Shown here: positions 52,771 through 61,541 of the stretch, in pieces
How positions within the stretch are numbered: position 1 is the first letter of the stretch
Layout: the number at the start of each line of letters is the position of its first letter
Source: Paracoccus sp. SMMA_5_TC
Lineage (GTDB): Bacteria; Pseudomonadota; Alphaproteobacteria; Rhodobacterales; Rhodobacteraceae
DNA: 64,000 nucleotides
Assembly: GCF_009696685.2 (NCBI RefSeq)
Contig: NZ_CP102355.1
Location: forward strand, 620,001 to 684,000
Reading direction: 5' to 3'
Program-made: the position numbers and the translations under genes
Notes under the pieces: model-generated
Told to the model about the DNA's origin: nothing
The model's input: only the letters and a program-made list of their open reading frames with translations
Databases searched by the model: none

Positions 52771-53651
52771 AATCCCTCTCGCCTGCGCTGCAGGCCCATC
52801 TCGACGACGGCACGACGACGCTTGCCTGGTGCTGGCGGATCACGCGCGCCGACGGCGTCGTGCTCGGTTTCACCGATCACGACAGGAAGCTCAGCTTCGA
52901 TGGGACGGACTTCGATCCCGAGAGCGGACTCACGGCGTCCGAGGTCCGCTCCGGCTCGGACCTTTCGGTCGATGCGCAGGACGCCGAGGGGGTGCTGACC
53001 TCGGACCGCATCATCGAGACCGACATTCTCGACGGCCGCTGGGACAATGCCGCAGTCGAGGTCTGGCGGGTGAACTGGTCTGATCCCGGCCAGCGCGTAC
53101 TCCTTCGGCGCGGGGCCATCGGCCAGATCCGTCGCGGGCGACTGGCCTTCGTCGCCGAGGTCCGCTCGCTCGCTCATGTCCTCGGCCAGACGGTCGGGCG
53201 GACGTTCCAGGCGACCTGCGATGCCCTGCTCGGCGACGCGCGGTGCGGCGTAAACCTCGAGGCCCCGGCCTTCAAGGGGACCGGTGCGGTGATTGATGTG
53301 CTGCGCGACCGGGCCTTCACCGCTTCCGGCCTCGGCAACTTCGCCGCTGGCTGGTTTGCCTTCGGGCTGGTGGAATGGTCGACCGGCGCGAATGCCGGGC
53401 GGCGGGTCGAGGTGCTGGGCCATGAGGTCACGAATGGCGGCGTGGTGCTGACCCTGCTGGAAGCGCCAGTGCGGCCAATCACGGCCACGGATGCCTTCGT
53501 GGCTTGGGCGGGCTGCGACAAGCGGATCGAGACTTGCGCAGCCAAGTTCGCGAACACCGCCAACTTCCGCGGCTTTCCGCACATTCCGGGTCAGGATGCG
53601 GTGCTGCGCTACGCCACCAAGGATGGCGGGCACGAGGGGGCGGTCCTGTGA
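52767..53651 (+). CDS. Tail hub protein, DUF2163 (RcGTA ORF13-like)
   Basis: The 294-aa protein has the family pattern LDDGTTTLAWCWRITRADG, then VVLGFTDHDRKLSFDGTDF and, near the C-terminus, CDKRIETCAAKFANTANFRG and FPHIPGQDAVLRYA. In RcGTA this protein (ORF13) forms the tail hub just above the tip. The ATG overlaps the o-spanin stop. Confidence 0.9.
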   Translation: MKSLSPALQAHLDDGTTTLAWCWRITRADGVVLGFTDHDRKLSFDGTDFDPESGLTASEVRSGSDLSVDAQDAEGVLTSDRIIETDILDGRWDNAAVEVWRVNWSDPGQRVLLRRGAIGQIRRGRLAFVAEVRSLAHVLGQTVGRTFQATCDALLGDARCGVNLEAPAFKGTGAVIDVLRDRAFTASGLGNFAAGWFAFGLVEWSTGANAGRRVEVLGHEVTNGGVVLTLLEAPVRPITATDAFVAWAGCDKRIETCAAKFANTANFRGFPHIPGQDAVLRYATKDGGHEGAVL

Positions 53652-54094
53652 CCACGCCCGTTCCGACTGCCGATCCCGCCCGCGTCATCACCGTTGCGCG
53701 GTCCTGGCTCGGCACGCCCTATCACGATCAGGCCAGCCTGCGCGGCGTCGGTTGCGACTGCCTCGGCCTCGCGCGTGGCGTCTGGCGTGAGGTGGTCGGC
53801 CCCGAGCCGTTTCCGATCCCGCCCTACACCCGCGACTGGGGCGAGACGGGGCCGCGCGAGGTGCTGGCCGAGGGCGCGCGCGCCATGATGATCGAGGTGT
53901 CGCCCGCGGAGGCAGGTCCCGGCGCGCTGATCCTGTTCCGCATGATGCCCCGCGCCATCGCCAAGCATGTGGGCATTCTCACCGGCCACGACACCTTTCT
54001 CCACGCCTACGAGCGGCTCGGCGTGATGGAGGAGCCGCTCACCCATGCCTGGCGGCGGCGCGTCGCCTTCGCCTTCCTGTTTCCGCAACGCTGA
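53648..54094 (+). CDS. NlpC/P60-family tail peptidase (RcGTA ORF14-like)
   Basis: The 148-aa protein is a cysteine peptidase with the nucleophile in GVGCDCLGLARGV (Cys38) and His107 in AIAKHVGIL. It is placed between the hub and tip genes as in RcGTA, where it trims peptidoglycan during DNA entry. The GTG start at 53648 overlaps the DUF2163 stop. Confidence 0.9.
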   Translation: MTTPVPTADPARVITVARSWLGTPYHDQASLRGVGCDCLGLARGVWREVVGPEPFPIPPYTRDWGETGPREVLAEGARAMMIEVSPAEAGPGALILFRMMPRAIAKHVGILTGHDTFLHAYERLGVMEEPLTHAWRRRVAFAFLFPQR

Positions 54095-54104
54095 GATTCC
54101 GACC

Positions 54105-57100
54105 ATGGCCTCCCTCGTTCTCGGTGTCGCAGGCGCCGCCCTTGGCGGGTCGATCGGCGGCGCGATCCTTGGCGTCAGCGCCGCGACCATCGGCGGCTTC
54201 ATCGGATCGACCATCGGGTCGGTGGTTGACAGCTGGATCGTGTCGTCGTTGGCGCCGACGCAGCGCATCGAGGGCGCGCGGCTCGACACGCTGCGCATCA
54301 CCTCAGCCACCGAGGGGGCACCTATCCCGCGGGTCTACGGCCGGATGCGGATGGGCGGCAACATCATCTGGGCGACCGATTTCCGCGAGGAGACCAGGAC
54401 CAGCACGCAGGGCGGCGGCAAGGGCGGTGGTGGCGGGGGGGTCCAGACCACCGAATACCTCTACTATGCGTCATTCGCAGTCGCCCTGTGCGAAGGCCCG
54501 ATCACCGGCATCGGCCGCATCTGGGCTGACGGCAAGCCGATGGACCTCTCCGGCGTCACCTGGCGCTGGTATCCCGGCGATGAGGCGCAGACGGCGGACC
54601 CGTTCATCGCGGCGAAGATGGGCGCGGCCAGCACCCCTAGCTATCGCGGCACCGCCTATGTCGTCTTCGAAGAGCTGGCCATCTCGACCTACGGCAACCG
54701 CATCCCGCAGCTGTCCTTCGAGGTGTTCCGCCCGCTGGCCGACCCCGACACCGCCGAGGGACTGACCCGCGCCGTCACCATGATCCCGGCCTCGGGCGAA
54801 TTCACCTATGCGACGCAGGCGATCCGCAAGACCGATGGCGGCGCGACGGTGCCCGAGAACCTGAACGCGCTGCCGGACGCCACCGACATGGTGGAGGCGC
54901 TGGACAGGCTGCAGGCGATGGCGCCCGCGGTCGAGAGCGTCAGCCTCGTGGTGGCGTGGTTCGGCGACGATCTGCGCGCGGGCTCCTGCAAGGTGCGGCC
55001 GGGCGTCGAGGTGTCGGCCAAGTCGACGACGCCCGCCAGCTGGTCGGTGAACGGCGTGAGCCGCGCCAGCGCCTTCCTCGTCAGCCGCGACGATCAGGAC
55101 CGCCCCGTCTATGGCGGCACGCCCTCTGACTTTGCCGTGGTGCAGGCGATCCAGGAAATGAAGGCCCGCGGGCTGCGGGTGACCTTCTATCCCTTCATCC
55201 TGATGGACGTGCCGCCCGGCAACACGCTGCCGAACCCCTATTCCGACAACGCCGCGGAGACGGGCCAGCCTGTATTCCCCTGGCGGGGGCGGATCACCTG
55301 TTCGCCTGCCGCTGGCTTCGCCGGGACCGTGGACAAGACTGCCACGGCCGCAAGCCAGGTCGCGGCGCTATTCGGCGCGGCCACGCCTGCGAGCTTCAGC
55401 GTCTCGGGTCAGTCGGTTTCGTGGACCGGGGCGCCGGGCGACTGGGGCCTGCGCCGCATGGTGCTGCACTACGCCCATCTCTGCGCGGCAGCGGGCGGGG
55501 TCGATGCCTTTCTCATCGGCACCGAGATGCCGGGGCTGACCACGATCCGCTCGGGCGCGTCTACCTATCCGGCGGTGCAGGCCTATCGGGACCTGCTGGC
55601 GGATGTCCGCTCGGTCCTCGGGGCGGGGACCAAGATTGGCTACGCAGCCGACTGGTCGGAGTACTTCGGGCATCAGCCGCAGGACGGCAGTGGCGACGTG
55701 TTTTTTCACCTCGACCCACTCTGGGCGGACGCCAACATCGATTTCATCGGCATCGATAACTACATGCCGCTCTCGGACTGGCGCGACGGGTTCGAGCATC
55801 TTGATGCAGCGGAGGGCTGGCCCGCGATCTACGACCGAGCCTACCTGCAGGCAAACATCGCGGGCGGCGAAGGGTTCGACTGGTTCTACGCCAGTGCCGC
55901 TGACCGCGTCGCGCAGGTCCGGACCCCAATCACCGATGGCGCGGCCGGCAAGCCGTGGGTGTTCCGCTACAAGGATCTGCGCGCCTGGTGGTCGAACGCG
56001 CATTACGACCGCCCGGGCGGGGTGGAGAGCGCAACGCCGACCGCGTGGGTGCCGGAGTCGAAGCCGATCTGGTTCACCGAGCTTGGCTGTCCCGCCATCG
56101 ACCGGGGCACCAATCAGCCCAACGTCTTCTTCGATCCGAAGTCGTCGGAAAGCTTTATCCCATATTTTTCCCGCGGGTGGCGCGACGATGCCATCCAGCG
56201 CGCTTATCTCGAGGCGACGTATCTCTGGTGGGGCACTTCGGCCAACAACCCAACCTCGTCCGTCTACGGCGGCCGGATGGTCCATGTCCCTGAATGCGCC
56301 GCTTGGACCTGGGACGCGCGGCCCTATCCATTCTTCCCGGCTCTGACCGACGTCTGGGCGGACGGCGAGAACTGGCAGCTCGGGCACTGGCTGACCGGAC
56401 GGCTCGGCGCGGTGTCGCTGGCGGCGCTCGTCCGGCATCTCTGCCTGCGCGCCGGGTTGCCATCTAACCGCATCGACGTCTCGGGGCTTTGGGGCGCGGT
56501 CGAGGGCTATGTCATCGGCGCGCTGGAAAGCCCCCGCGCCTCGATCACCACGCTCGCGCGGCATTTCGGCTTCGACGCGGTGGAGACCGAGGGCGTGATC
56601 CGCTTCCGTCTACGCGGCCGGGGCCCCGTCGCGACTTTTGCGCCCGACGATCTGGTGGCCGCCCGCGAGGGCGACGTGCTGGAGCTGACGCGGGGCCAAG
56701 AGACCGAACTGCCGCAGGCGCTGAAGTGGCAGTTGGCCCGCGCCGACGAGGATTACGATGCGGCGCTCGTCGAAGCCCGGCGCATCACCGTGGACACGGC
56801 GCGCATCGCGTCGGAGAGCTTTTCGATGGCAGTGCCGCCCGAGGAGGGTGAGCGCCGCTGCCGCCGCGCGCTGATGGAAGCCTGGATCGGCCGCGAGACC
56901 GCGAGCTTCCTACTGCCGCCCTCGCGGCTGGCGCTGGACCCCGCCGACGTGATCCGGCTCGATCATGACGGGCGCAGTCTCGAGTTCCGCCTTGTATCCA
57001 CCGCCGACGCCGAGGCGCGGGGCGTCGAGGCGGTGCGCCAGGACCGGGCGGCTTACGAGCTGCCACCCGGCACTCCCCGCGCGGTGGCACCGACGCGGAA

Positions 57101-58070
57101 AGTCGTGTTTAACGCGCCGCACGCGGTGCTGATGGACCTGCCGCAACTGCGCGAGGACCAGCCTGCGCATCGACCGCTGGTCGCCGCGCACGCGGTTCCG
57201 TGGCCGGGCGAGATGGCGGTGTTCCGCAGCCCATCGACGGACGGGTTCGAGCTGCTGACGACGTTCGGCAGCCCTGCCCGGATCGGCACGCTGGTCTTCG
57301 ACTTCTACGCGGGTCCGACGTCGCGTTTCGATCTTGGCAACGTGCTGATCGTCGATTTGCTCACCGGTACGCTCGAAAGCGTCACCGATTTGACGCTCTT
57401 CGGCGGTGCCAACGCGCTCGCCATCGAGAGCGCGCCTGGGGTCTGGGAGATCGTGCAGGCGGGCGCGGCCGATTTGCTCGCGCGCGGCCGGTATCGGCTC
57501 ACCCGGCTTCTGCGCGGCCAGCGGGGGACAGAAGGCGCCATGGGCAACCCGGCGCCCGCTGGCGCGAGGGTCGTGGTACTCGACGACAGCCTCGCGTCCC
57601 TGCCGATCGCAGAGGCCGATCTCGGCATCCCGTGGAACTGGCGCATCGGCCCCGCCAGCCGCTCGGTCAGCGACGAGACCTACGTGGCGCAGGCCTTCAC
57701 GCCCGCGGGCACCGGCCTGCGGCCGTTCTCTGTCGCCCATGTCGAGCAGCCGTGGCGCAGGCCGCGCGCGCCCGGCGATCTGACGATCCGCTGGAAACGC
57801 CGCTCCCGCGCGCTTGCCGCCGACAGATGGGATGGGCTCGAAGTGCCGCTGGCCGAGGAGCTCGAAGCCTACGAGGTCGAGATCCTTGACGGTGTCGCCG
57901 TGAAGCGGGTGCTGACCAGCGGCACGACTTCCGTTTTCTACACCGCCGCTCAGCAGACCGCAGACTGGGGCGCGCCGCTCGCCCCCGGCGACACGCTCGA
58001 CATCCGCATCTACCAGCTCTCCGCCTTTGTGGGGCGGGGGGCGTCAAAAATAGTCACCCTCACGTTCTGA
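54105..58070 (+). CDS. Tail tip / host specificity protein with GTA TIM-barrel-like domain (RcGTA ORF15-like)
   Basis: The 1,321-aa protein begins with a hydrophobic Gly/Ala segment (GVAGAALGGSIGGAILGVSA) and the tail-tip domain (EGAPIPRVYGRMRMGGNIIW). A glycoside-hydrolase TIM-barrel-like domain lies at about 430-760 (FLIGTEMPGLTTI, FIGIDNYMPLSDWRDG, PIWFTELGCPAIDRGTN, the latter with the barrel Glu). A gpJ-like phage-tail domain and a C-terminal fibronectin-like part (RAPGDLTIRWKRRSRAL) follow. It determines receptor contact. ATG 54105 was chosen by homology of the start. Confidence 0.92.
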   Translation: MASLVLGVAGAALGGSIGGAILGVSAATIGGFIGSTIGSVVDSWIVSSLAPTQRIEGARLDTLRITSATEGAPIPRVYGRMRMGGNIIWATDFREETRTSTQGGGKGGGGGGVQTTEYLYYASFAVALCEGPITGIGRIWADGKPMDLSGVTWRWYPGDEAQTADPFIAAKMGAASTPSYRGTAYVVFEELAISTYGNRIPQLSFEVFRPLADPDTAEGLTRAVTMIPASGEFTYATQAIRKTDGGATVPENLNALPDATDMVEALDRLQAMAPAVESVSLVVAWFGDDLRAGSCKVRPGVEVSAKSTTPASWSVNGVSRASAFLVSRDDQDRPVYGGTPSDFAVVQAIQEMKARGLRVTFYPFILMDVPPGNTLPNPYSDNAAETGQPVFPWRGRITCSPAAGFAGTVDKTATAASQVAALFGAATPASFSVSGQSVSWTGAPGDWGLRRMVLHYAHLCAAAGGVDAFLIGTEMPGLTTIRSGASTYPAVQAYRDLLADVRSVLGAGTKIGYAADWSEYFGHQPQDGSGDVFFHLDPLWADANIDFIGIDNYMPLSDWRDGFEHLDAAEGWPAIYDRAYLQANIAGGEGFDWFYASAADRVAQVRTPITDGAAGKPWVFRYKDLRAWWSNAHYDRPGGVESATPTAWVPESKPIWFTELGCPAIDRGTNQPNVFFDPKSSESFIPYFSRGWRDDAIQRAYLEATYLWWGTSANNPTSSVYGGRMVHVPECAAWTWDARPYPFFPALTDVWADGENWQLGHWLTGRLGAVSLAALVRHLCLRAGLPSNRIDVSGLWGAVEGYVIGALESPRASITTLARHFGFDAVETEGVIRFRLRGRGPVATFAPDDLVAAREGDVLELTRGQETELPQALKWQLARADEDYDAALVEARRITVDTARIASESFSMAVPPEEGERRCRRALMEAWIGRETASFLLPPSRLALDPADVIRLDHDGRSLEFRLVSTADAEARGVEAVRQDRAAYELPPGTPRAVAPTRKVVFNAPHAVLMDLPQLREDQPAHRPLVAAHAVPWPGEMAVFRSPSTDGFELLTTFGSPARIGTLVFDFYAGPTSRFDLGNVLIVDLLTGTLESVTDLTLFGGANALAIESAPGVWEIVQAGAADLLARGRYRLTRLLRGQRGTEGAMGNPAPAGARVVVLDDSLASLPIAEADLGIPWNWRIGPASRSVSDETYVAQAFTPAGTGLRPFSVAHVEQPWRRPRAPGDLTIRWKRRSRALAADRWDGLEVPLAEELEAYEVEILDGVAVKRVLTSGTTSVFYTAAQQTADWGAPLAPGDTLDIRIYQLSAFVGRGASKIVTLTF

Positions 58071-58079
58071 GGCTATTCC

Positions 58080-59438
58080 ATGTCTGAAGCCAGCACCCAT
58101 TTGGGCCTGCCGTACCTCATGGCCGCGCAGGCGCAGAAGCACGTCACCCACAACGAGGCGCTGCGGATCCTCGACGGGCTCGTTCATCTCTCGGTTCTCG
58201 ACCGCGACCTGGTCGCGCCACCCGGTTCTCCGGCCGATGGAGACCGCTACATCGTCGCGTCGGGCGCGTCTGGCGATTGGGCGGGCTGGGACCTGAACGT
58301 TGCGGTCTGGACAGACGGCGCGTGGCTGCGCCTGCCGCCACGGACCGGGTGGCGGGCGTGGGTCGAAGACGAGAATTTGATTGTAACCTTTGACGGCGGG
58401 GTTTGGGTAGGCCCTGGGGCGCTGCCGCTTGCAGCCGAGCAGTTGAGCGTCGGCGGAACCGCAGCGGATGCCACCAACCGGCTGGCGGTGGCCAGCCCGG
58501 CCACGCTGCTGACCCATGCCGGCGCCGGGCACCAGCTGAAGATCAACAAGGCCGGCGCGGCGGAAACCGCCAGCCTGCTGTTCCAGACCGGCTGGTCGGG
58601 GCGGGCCGAACTGGGCACCACCGGCAGCGACGACCTGGCCTTCAAGGTCAGCCCCGACGGCAGCACCTGGCACAACGCGCTGACGATCGGCGCGGCCAGC
58701 GGGCAGGTGCAGGTGGGCAACGGCCTGGCGGTGACCGGCCTGCTGAGCGGCTCGGCGGTGATCCAGAACTCGACCGATGCCACCTCCGGCCGGTTGCTGG
58801 CGCTGGTGGGCGTCACCGGGGCCTTCGGGCTGGGGGCGAACTATGCTCCGTTGATTGCCGACCTCGACGATATCCTGACCCCGGCGGGGCTCTACCTGTT
58901 CAACATGACGGGGGGCACCAGCGGCACCGGGCCGGGGTTCAACCAGGGCGCGGTGATTGTCGTCCATGCCATCGGCGCGGGCATGCGCGCGCCGCAGCAG
59001 ATCGCGATCCAGCGCAGCAATACGGGCGTGGGGCGGCTGGCGTGGCGCACCAGCCAGGGCGGCACCTGGGGCGCCTGGCAAACCGCCTATGGCACCGGCA
59101 ACGCGGTGGGCACCGTCAGCCAGTCGGGCGGGGCCCCCACCGGGGCGCTGGTCGAAACCGGCACCAACGCCAACGGCCGCTACCGCCGCCTGGCCTGCGG
59201 CACGCAGGAATGCTGGCGCAGCATGACCGCCAGCGCGGCCGCCGCCACCACCTGGACCTTTCCGGCCGCTTTTTCCCAAGCACCCATCGTGTGCGGCACG
59301 GCGGTGGCGGGGGTGTTGTCGGCGGTCTGCCTCGATGCGGCCCCCGGCACCGCCTCGTGCAGCTTCAGCGCCCGCGACAAGACCGACGCGCGCCGCGCCG
59401 ATACCGTTCACCTGCATGCCGTCGGTCGCTGGTTCTGA
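58080..59438 (+). CDS. Tail fibre / receptor-binding protein (DUF2793 N-terminus)
   Basis: The 452-aa protein has an N-terminal DUF2793 domain (STHLGLPYLMAAQAQKHVTH, NEALRILDGLVHLSV, WAGWDLNVAVWTDGAW) known from Rhodobacterales tail-fibre proteins. A repetitive beta-rich shaft rich in Gly, Ala and Thr follows, then a C-terminal domain with five Cys (from CGTQECW to CSFSARD). The C-terminal half is the likely receptor-binding part and should vary between strains. Confidence 0.82.
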   Translation: MSEASTHLGLPYLMAAQAQKHVTHNEALRILDGLVHLSVLDRDLVAPPGSPADGDRYIVASGASGDWAGWDLNVAVWTDGAWLRLPPRTGWRAWVEDENLIVTFDGGVWVGPGALPLAAEQLSVGGTAADATNRLAVASPATLLTHAGAGHQLKINKAGAAETASLLFQTGWSGRAELGTTGSDDLAFKVSPDGSTWHNALTIGAASGQVQVGNGLAVTGLLSGSAVIQNSTDATSGRLLALVGVTGAFGLGANYAPLIADLDDILTPAGLYLFNMTGGTSGTGPGFNQGAVIVVHAIGAGMRAPQQIAIQRSNTGVGRLAWRTSQGGTWGAWQTAYGTGNAVGTVSQSGGAPTGALVETGTNANGRYRRLACGTQECWRSMTASAAAATTWTFPAAFSQAPIVCGTAVAGVLSAVCLDAAPGTASCSFSARDKTDARRADTVHLHAVGRWF

Positions 59439-59449
59439 GGAATACATCC

Positions 59450-60109
59450 ATGCGCATCGAACTGACCCCCATCCGTTCCGAAGCCGTGCTGTCGGTTCAC
59501 CGCCAGGACGAGGTGCTGAGCGTGAACGGCACCGCCTGGGATCTGTCGCCCTTGCCCGAAGGCGCGCGGTTGCCGCCCGGCGCCTGCGACGGCCTGGGGC
59601 TGATGGCGCCCGTCACCCGGCAAGGCGGCGTGCTGCAGGTGGTGCTGGCCTTGCCGCACGGGCTGGATGCCCCCGAGGCGGTGCGCTTTCCCGCCGCGCT
59701 GGACCCGGCACCGCAAGGGCCGGTCGATCTGCCCGGCCACCCCGGCGCGACGGGCCCCGGCGCCCCCGGCCTCATCGACTGGGCACAGATGCAGACCGCC
59801 GAGGCCCTGGCCGAACAGGACCGCATCGCCTGGCGCGCGGCGCGCGAGGTGACCAGGCTCGATCTGGTGCTGGCCATGGCCGGCGCGGGGCTGATCGCCC
59901 CGGCCAGCGCCATCGCCGCCGCCGGCGGCGGCATCCCGCCCGAGTTCGAGGCGGTGGTCGCCGCCATGCCCGCCCCCGCGCAGGCCGAGGCGCGCATCCG
60001 CTGGGCCGGCGCCGTCACCATCCCGCGCCTGTCGCCGCTGATCCTGGCCGTGCAGGCCGCAACGGGGATGACCGACACCGAAACCGACGCGCTGTTCGGC
60101 TGGGCCTGA
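59450..60109 (+). CDS. Hypothetical protein after the tail fibre (219 aa)
   Basis: The N-terminus MRIELTPIRSEAVLSVHRQD resembles small tail-associated proteins encoded after fibres. A collagen-like PGHPGATGPGAPG joins it to a helical C-terminal domain (AEALAEQDRIAWRAAREVTR). It may be a fibre chaperone or a minor fibre component; I do not recognise the family. It starts 11 bp after the fibre stop. Confidence 0.65.
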   Translation: MRIELTPIRSEAVLSVHRQDEVLSVNGTAWDLSPLPEGARLPPGACDGLGLMAPVTRQGGVLQVVLALPHGLDAPEAVRFPAALDPAPQGPVDLPGHPGATGPGAPGLIDWAQMQTAEALAEQDRIAWRAAREVTRLDLVLAMAGAGLIAPASAIAAAGGGIPPEFEAVVAAMPAPAQAEARIRWAGAVTIPRLSPLILAVQAATGMTDTETDALFGWA

Positions 60110-60116
60110 CCCCGCC

Positions 60117-60453
60117 CTACAGGATCAGGATGTGGTCGGCGAGCCCCTCGAGGCTGCCGGCGCCGACCACCACCACCGTGGTGCCCGCGGCGGCAAAGGC
60201 CAGCACCGCATCGCCTGCCGGAGTGATCCGGCCGAAGGTCTGCACCACCTGCGCGGCCGCCATAGCTTCAGTCGTCGCCCATGCCGAGGTAAAGCGTAAC
60301 GTTGCCGCCGCCGTCCCGCACGGTGTCGTGGCACAGGCCGCCCATCAGCGTGTCGCTCCCGCCGCCGCCGAAGACGAAATCGTCGCCCCAGCCGCCGCCG
60401 GCCATGTCGCCGCCCTCCGCGGCATGCAGCGTGTCACGGTTTTCACGTTTCAC
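60117..60453 (-). pseudogene. RTX (haemolysin-type calcium-binding) gene remnant, frameshifted
   Basis: One minus-strand frame (60268-60453) encodes GGGWGDDFVFGGGGSDTLMGG, clearly RTX nonapeptide repeats, and ends at LYLGMGDD. A second frame (60117 to about 60300) encodes FGRITPAGDAVLAF, TTVVVVGAGSLEGLADHIL, the typical C-terminal tail of RTX proteins, up to a stop at 60117. The two parts are in different frames and no N-terminus is present, so this is a decayed fragment lying just inside attR. Confidence 0.7.
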
Positions 60454-60518
60454 TGTATGGACCGCGGTTGTTCCGAGGCGGTTTTCCTTTCAGTGGCTTG
60501 ATTCTGTTGGTTTGTTTC

Positions 60519-60569
60519 CGGATTGCAAATCCGTGAAGACCGGTTCGATTCCGGTACCCGCCTCCATTT
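60519..60569. repeat. attR: duplicated 3' part of tRNA-Cys
   Basis: This is the 51-bp copy of 25259-25309 with a single difference at 60536. It lacks the acceptor 5' strand and D-arm, so it is not a functional tRNA. Confidence 0.93.
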
Positions 60570-61541
60570 CCTTATTCCTGCGCAACACGACGTCATGGCG
60601 ACGGCCCACCGACCTTGTGCGGGATCGGCCGCATAGCCCGCGCCCGAAGGTGCCAGCACACCTTGGCTGCCACTGGTCCGATGCAGATGCCGCCCATGGC
60701 CTGCGGGCCCATCACTGGCCTGACCGCGCCCGACCGTCCAACCGGTCGCAGCAACCGCTTTTGCGCCCTGTCCGGATTGCGGCGCAGCCGCAGATGTCGC
60801 GAGATGCGTTGGTAGGCCCGGAGGATTCCGCAGCCCCTTGATTCAACTCGCAAAAGTGCCGGATACCAACAAAAATACCAACAAAATCTGCGATTTTTAC
60901 CGGGTTCGTCCGAGTGTTGCGATACCAACACATAATCGCCGTGTTGGTATCGCGCGACTCACATCAGAAGCCGGTGCCGTCGCCAAAGACCATCCAAGCT
61001 GATCACAGAAGGCAGGGACAGGATGGCGACAGATTGCGACGGCGCGCGACAAAGCGCACCAGTTGCCACTGCAAGGCGGAGGACCATGCGACCGACACGA
61101 CAGCACCCTTTAGGGGCCGTCGTCTGTCGCGCTCCGATGCCCACATATGGAAAGGAAGATTGAACAGACACCATTTGGCGCGGCGATGTGCTGTGACCGA
61201 TCATGGGTCCCTTTCCATGTGCCCCCCTGCGGGTGCCCTGAACCGCGACTTGTCAGCCTGTGCAGAATTTCTGCAATACTGGGGCCAATCTTGCTGCCCG
61301 AAAATTGAAAACGCGCGATCTTCGCGGGTCGGCGTCCCCGCCCGGCACACCCCCACCCCAGGAAGGACCCAAAGCCAAGATGGGAAAGGGGCGATGATCG
61401 CACAGGATCACTCTGCGAGGCTGACACGCGGCGAGGAGTTGGGGTTGCGTGACAACCGGCATGCGACGTTGCCAAGTTGATACTCGCGCATTAGCAAGTT
61501 GAACACCGCGAGGCAGTTTCCCGTTCGGACAGGTGTAGGGC
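60570..61541. other. About 970 bp without a convincing gene, right of attR
   Basis: Several short open frames occur on both strands, including 60914-61480 (+) and 60593-60931 (-), but none shows a recognisable motif, good start or normal residue composition. Base composition is less GC-rich than the core, with AT-rich stretches near 60860-60935. The GATACCAACA repeats (60862-60951) are the only clear structure. The region could be the junction of a second element inserted at the same tRNA site. Confidence 0.55.
60862..60951. repeat. GATACCAACA repeats with an inverted copy
   Basis: GATACCAACA occurs at 60862-60871 and 60921-60930, with ATACCAACA at 60875-60883. The inverse TGTTGGTATC lies at 60942-60951. 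The pair at 60919-60953 forms a perfect 12-bp inverted repeat (GCGATACCAACA/TGTTGGTATCGC) with an 11-bp centre. It may be an operator or recombinase arm site; its owner is unknown. Confidence 0.7.

Larger units (their letters stand above)
25259..60569. mobile_element. Complete temperate prophage integrated at tRNA-Cys (about 35.3 kb)
   Basis: The element is bounded by 51-bp direct repeats (25259-25309 and 60519-60569) covering the 3' part of tRNA-Cys. It contains an integrase, repressor and operators, replication, terminase, portal, protease-capsid, tail, lysis and tail-tip genes in a lambda-like order, all of which look intact. Morphology is predicted to be a long non-contractile tail (tape measure, gpG/GT frameshift, no sheath gene). 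Non-phage cargo includes an EcoRII-like R-M/Vsr cassette at the left end and an RTX remnant at the right end. Confidence 0.93.

Noticed and set aside
60519..60569. A second tRNA-Cys gene
   Set aside because: Only the anticodon-to-CCA part is present; the acceptor 5' strand and D-arm are missing, so it is attR.
60914..61480. 188-codon plus-strand frame right of attR
   Set aside because: His/Arg/Ser-rich without hydrophobic core, no SD and no recognisable family; not supported as a gene.
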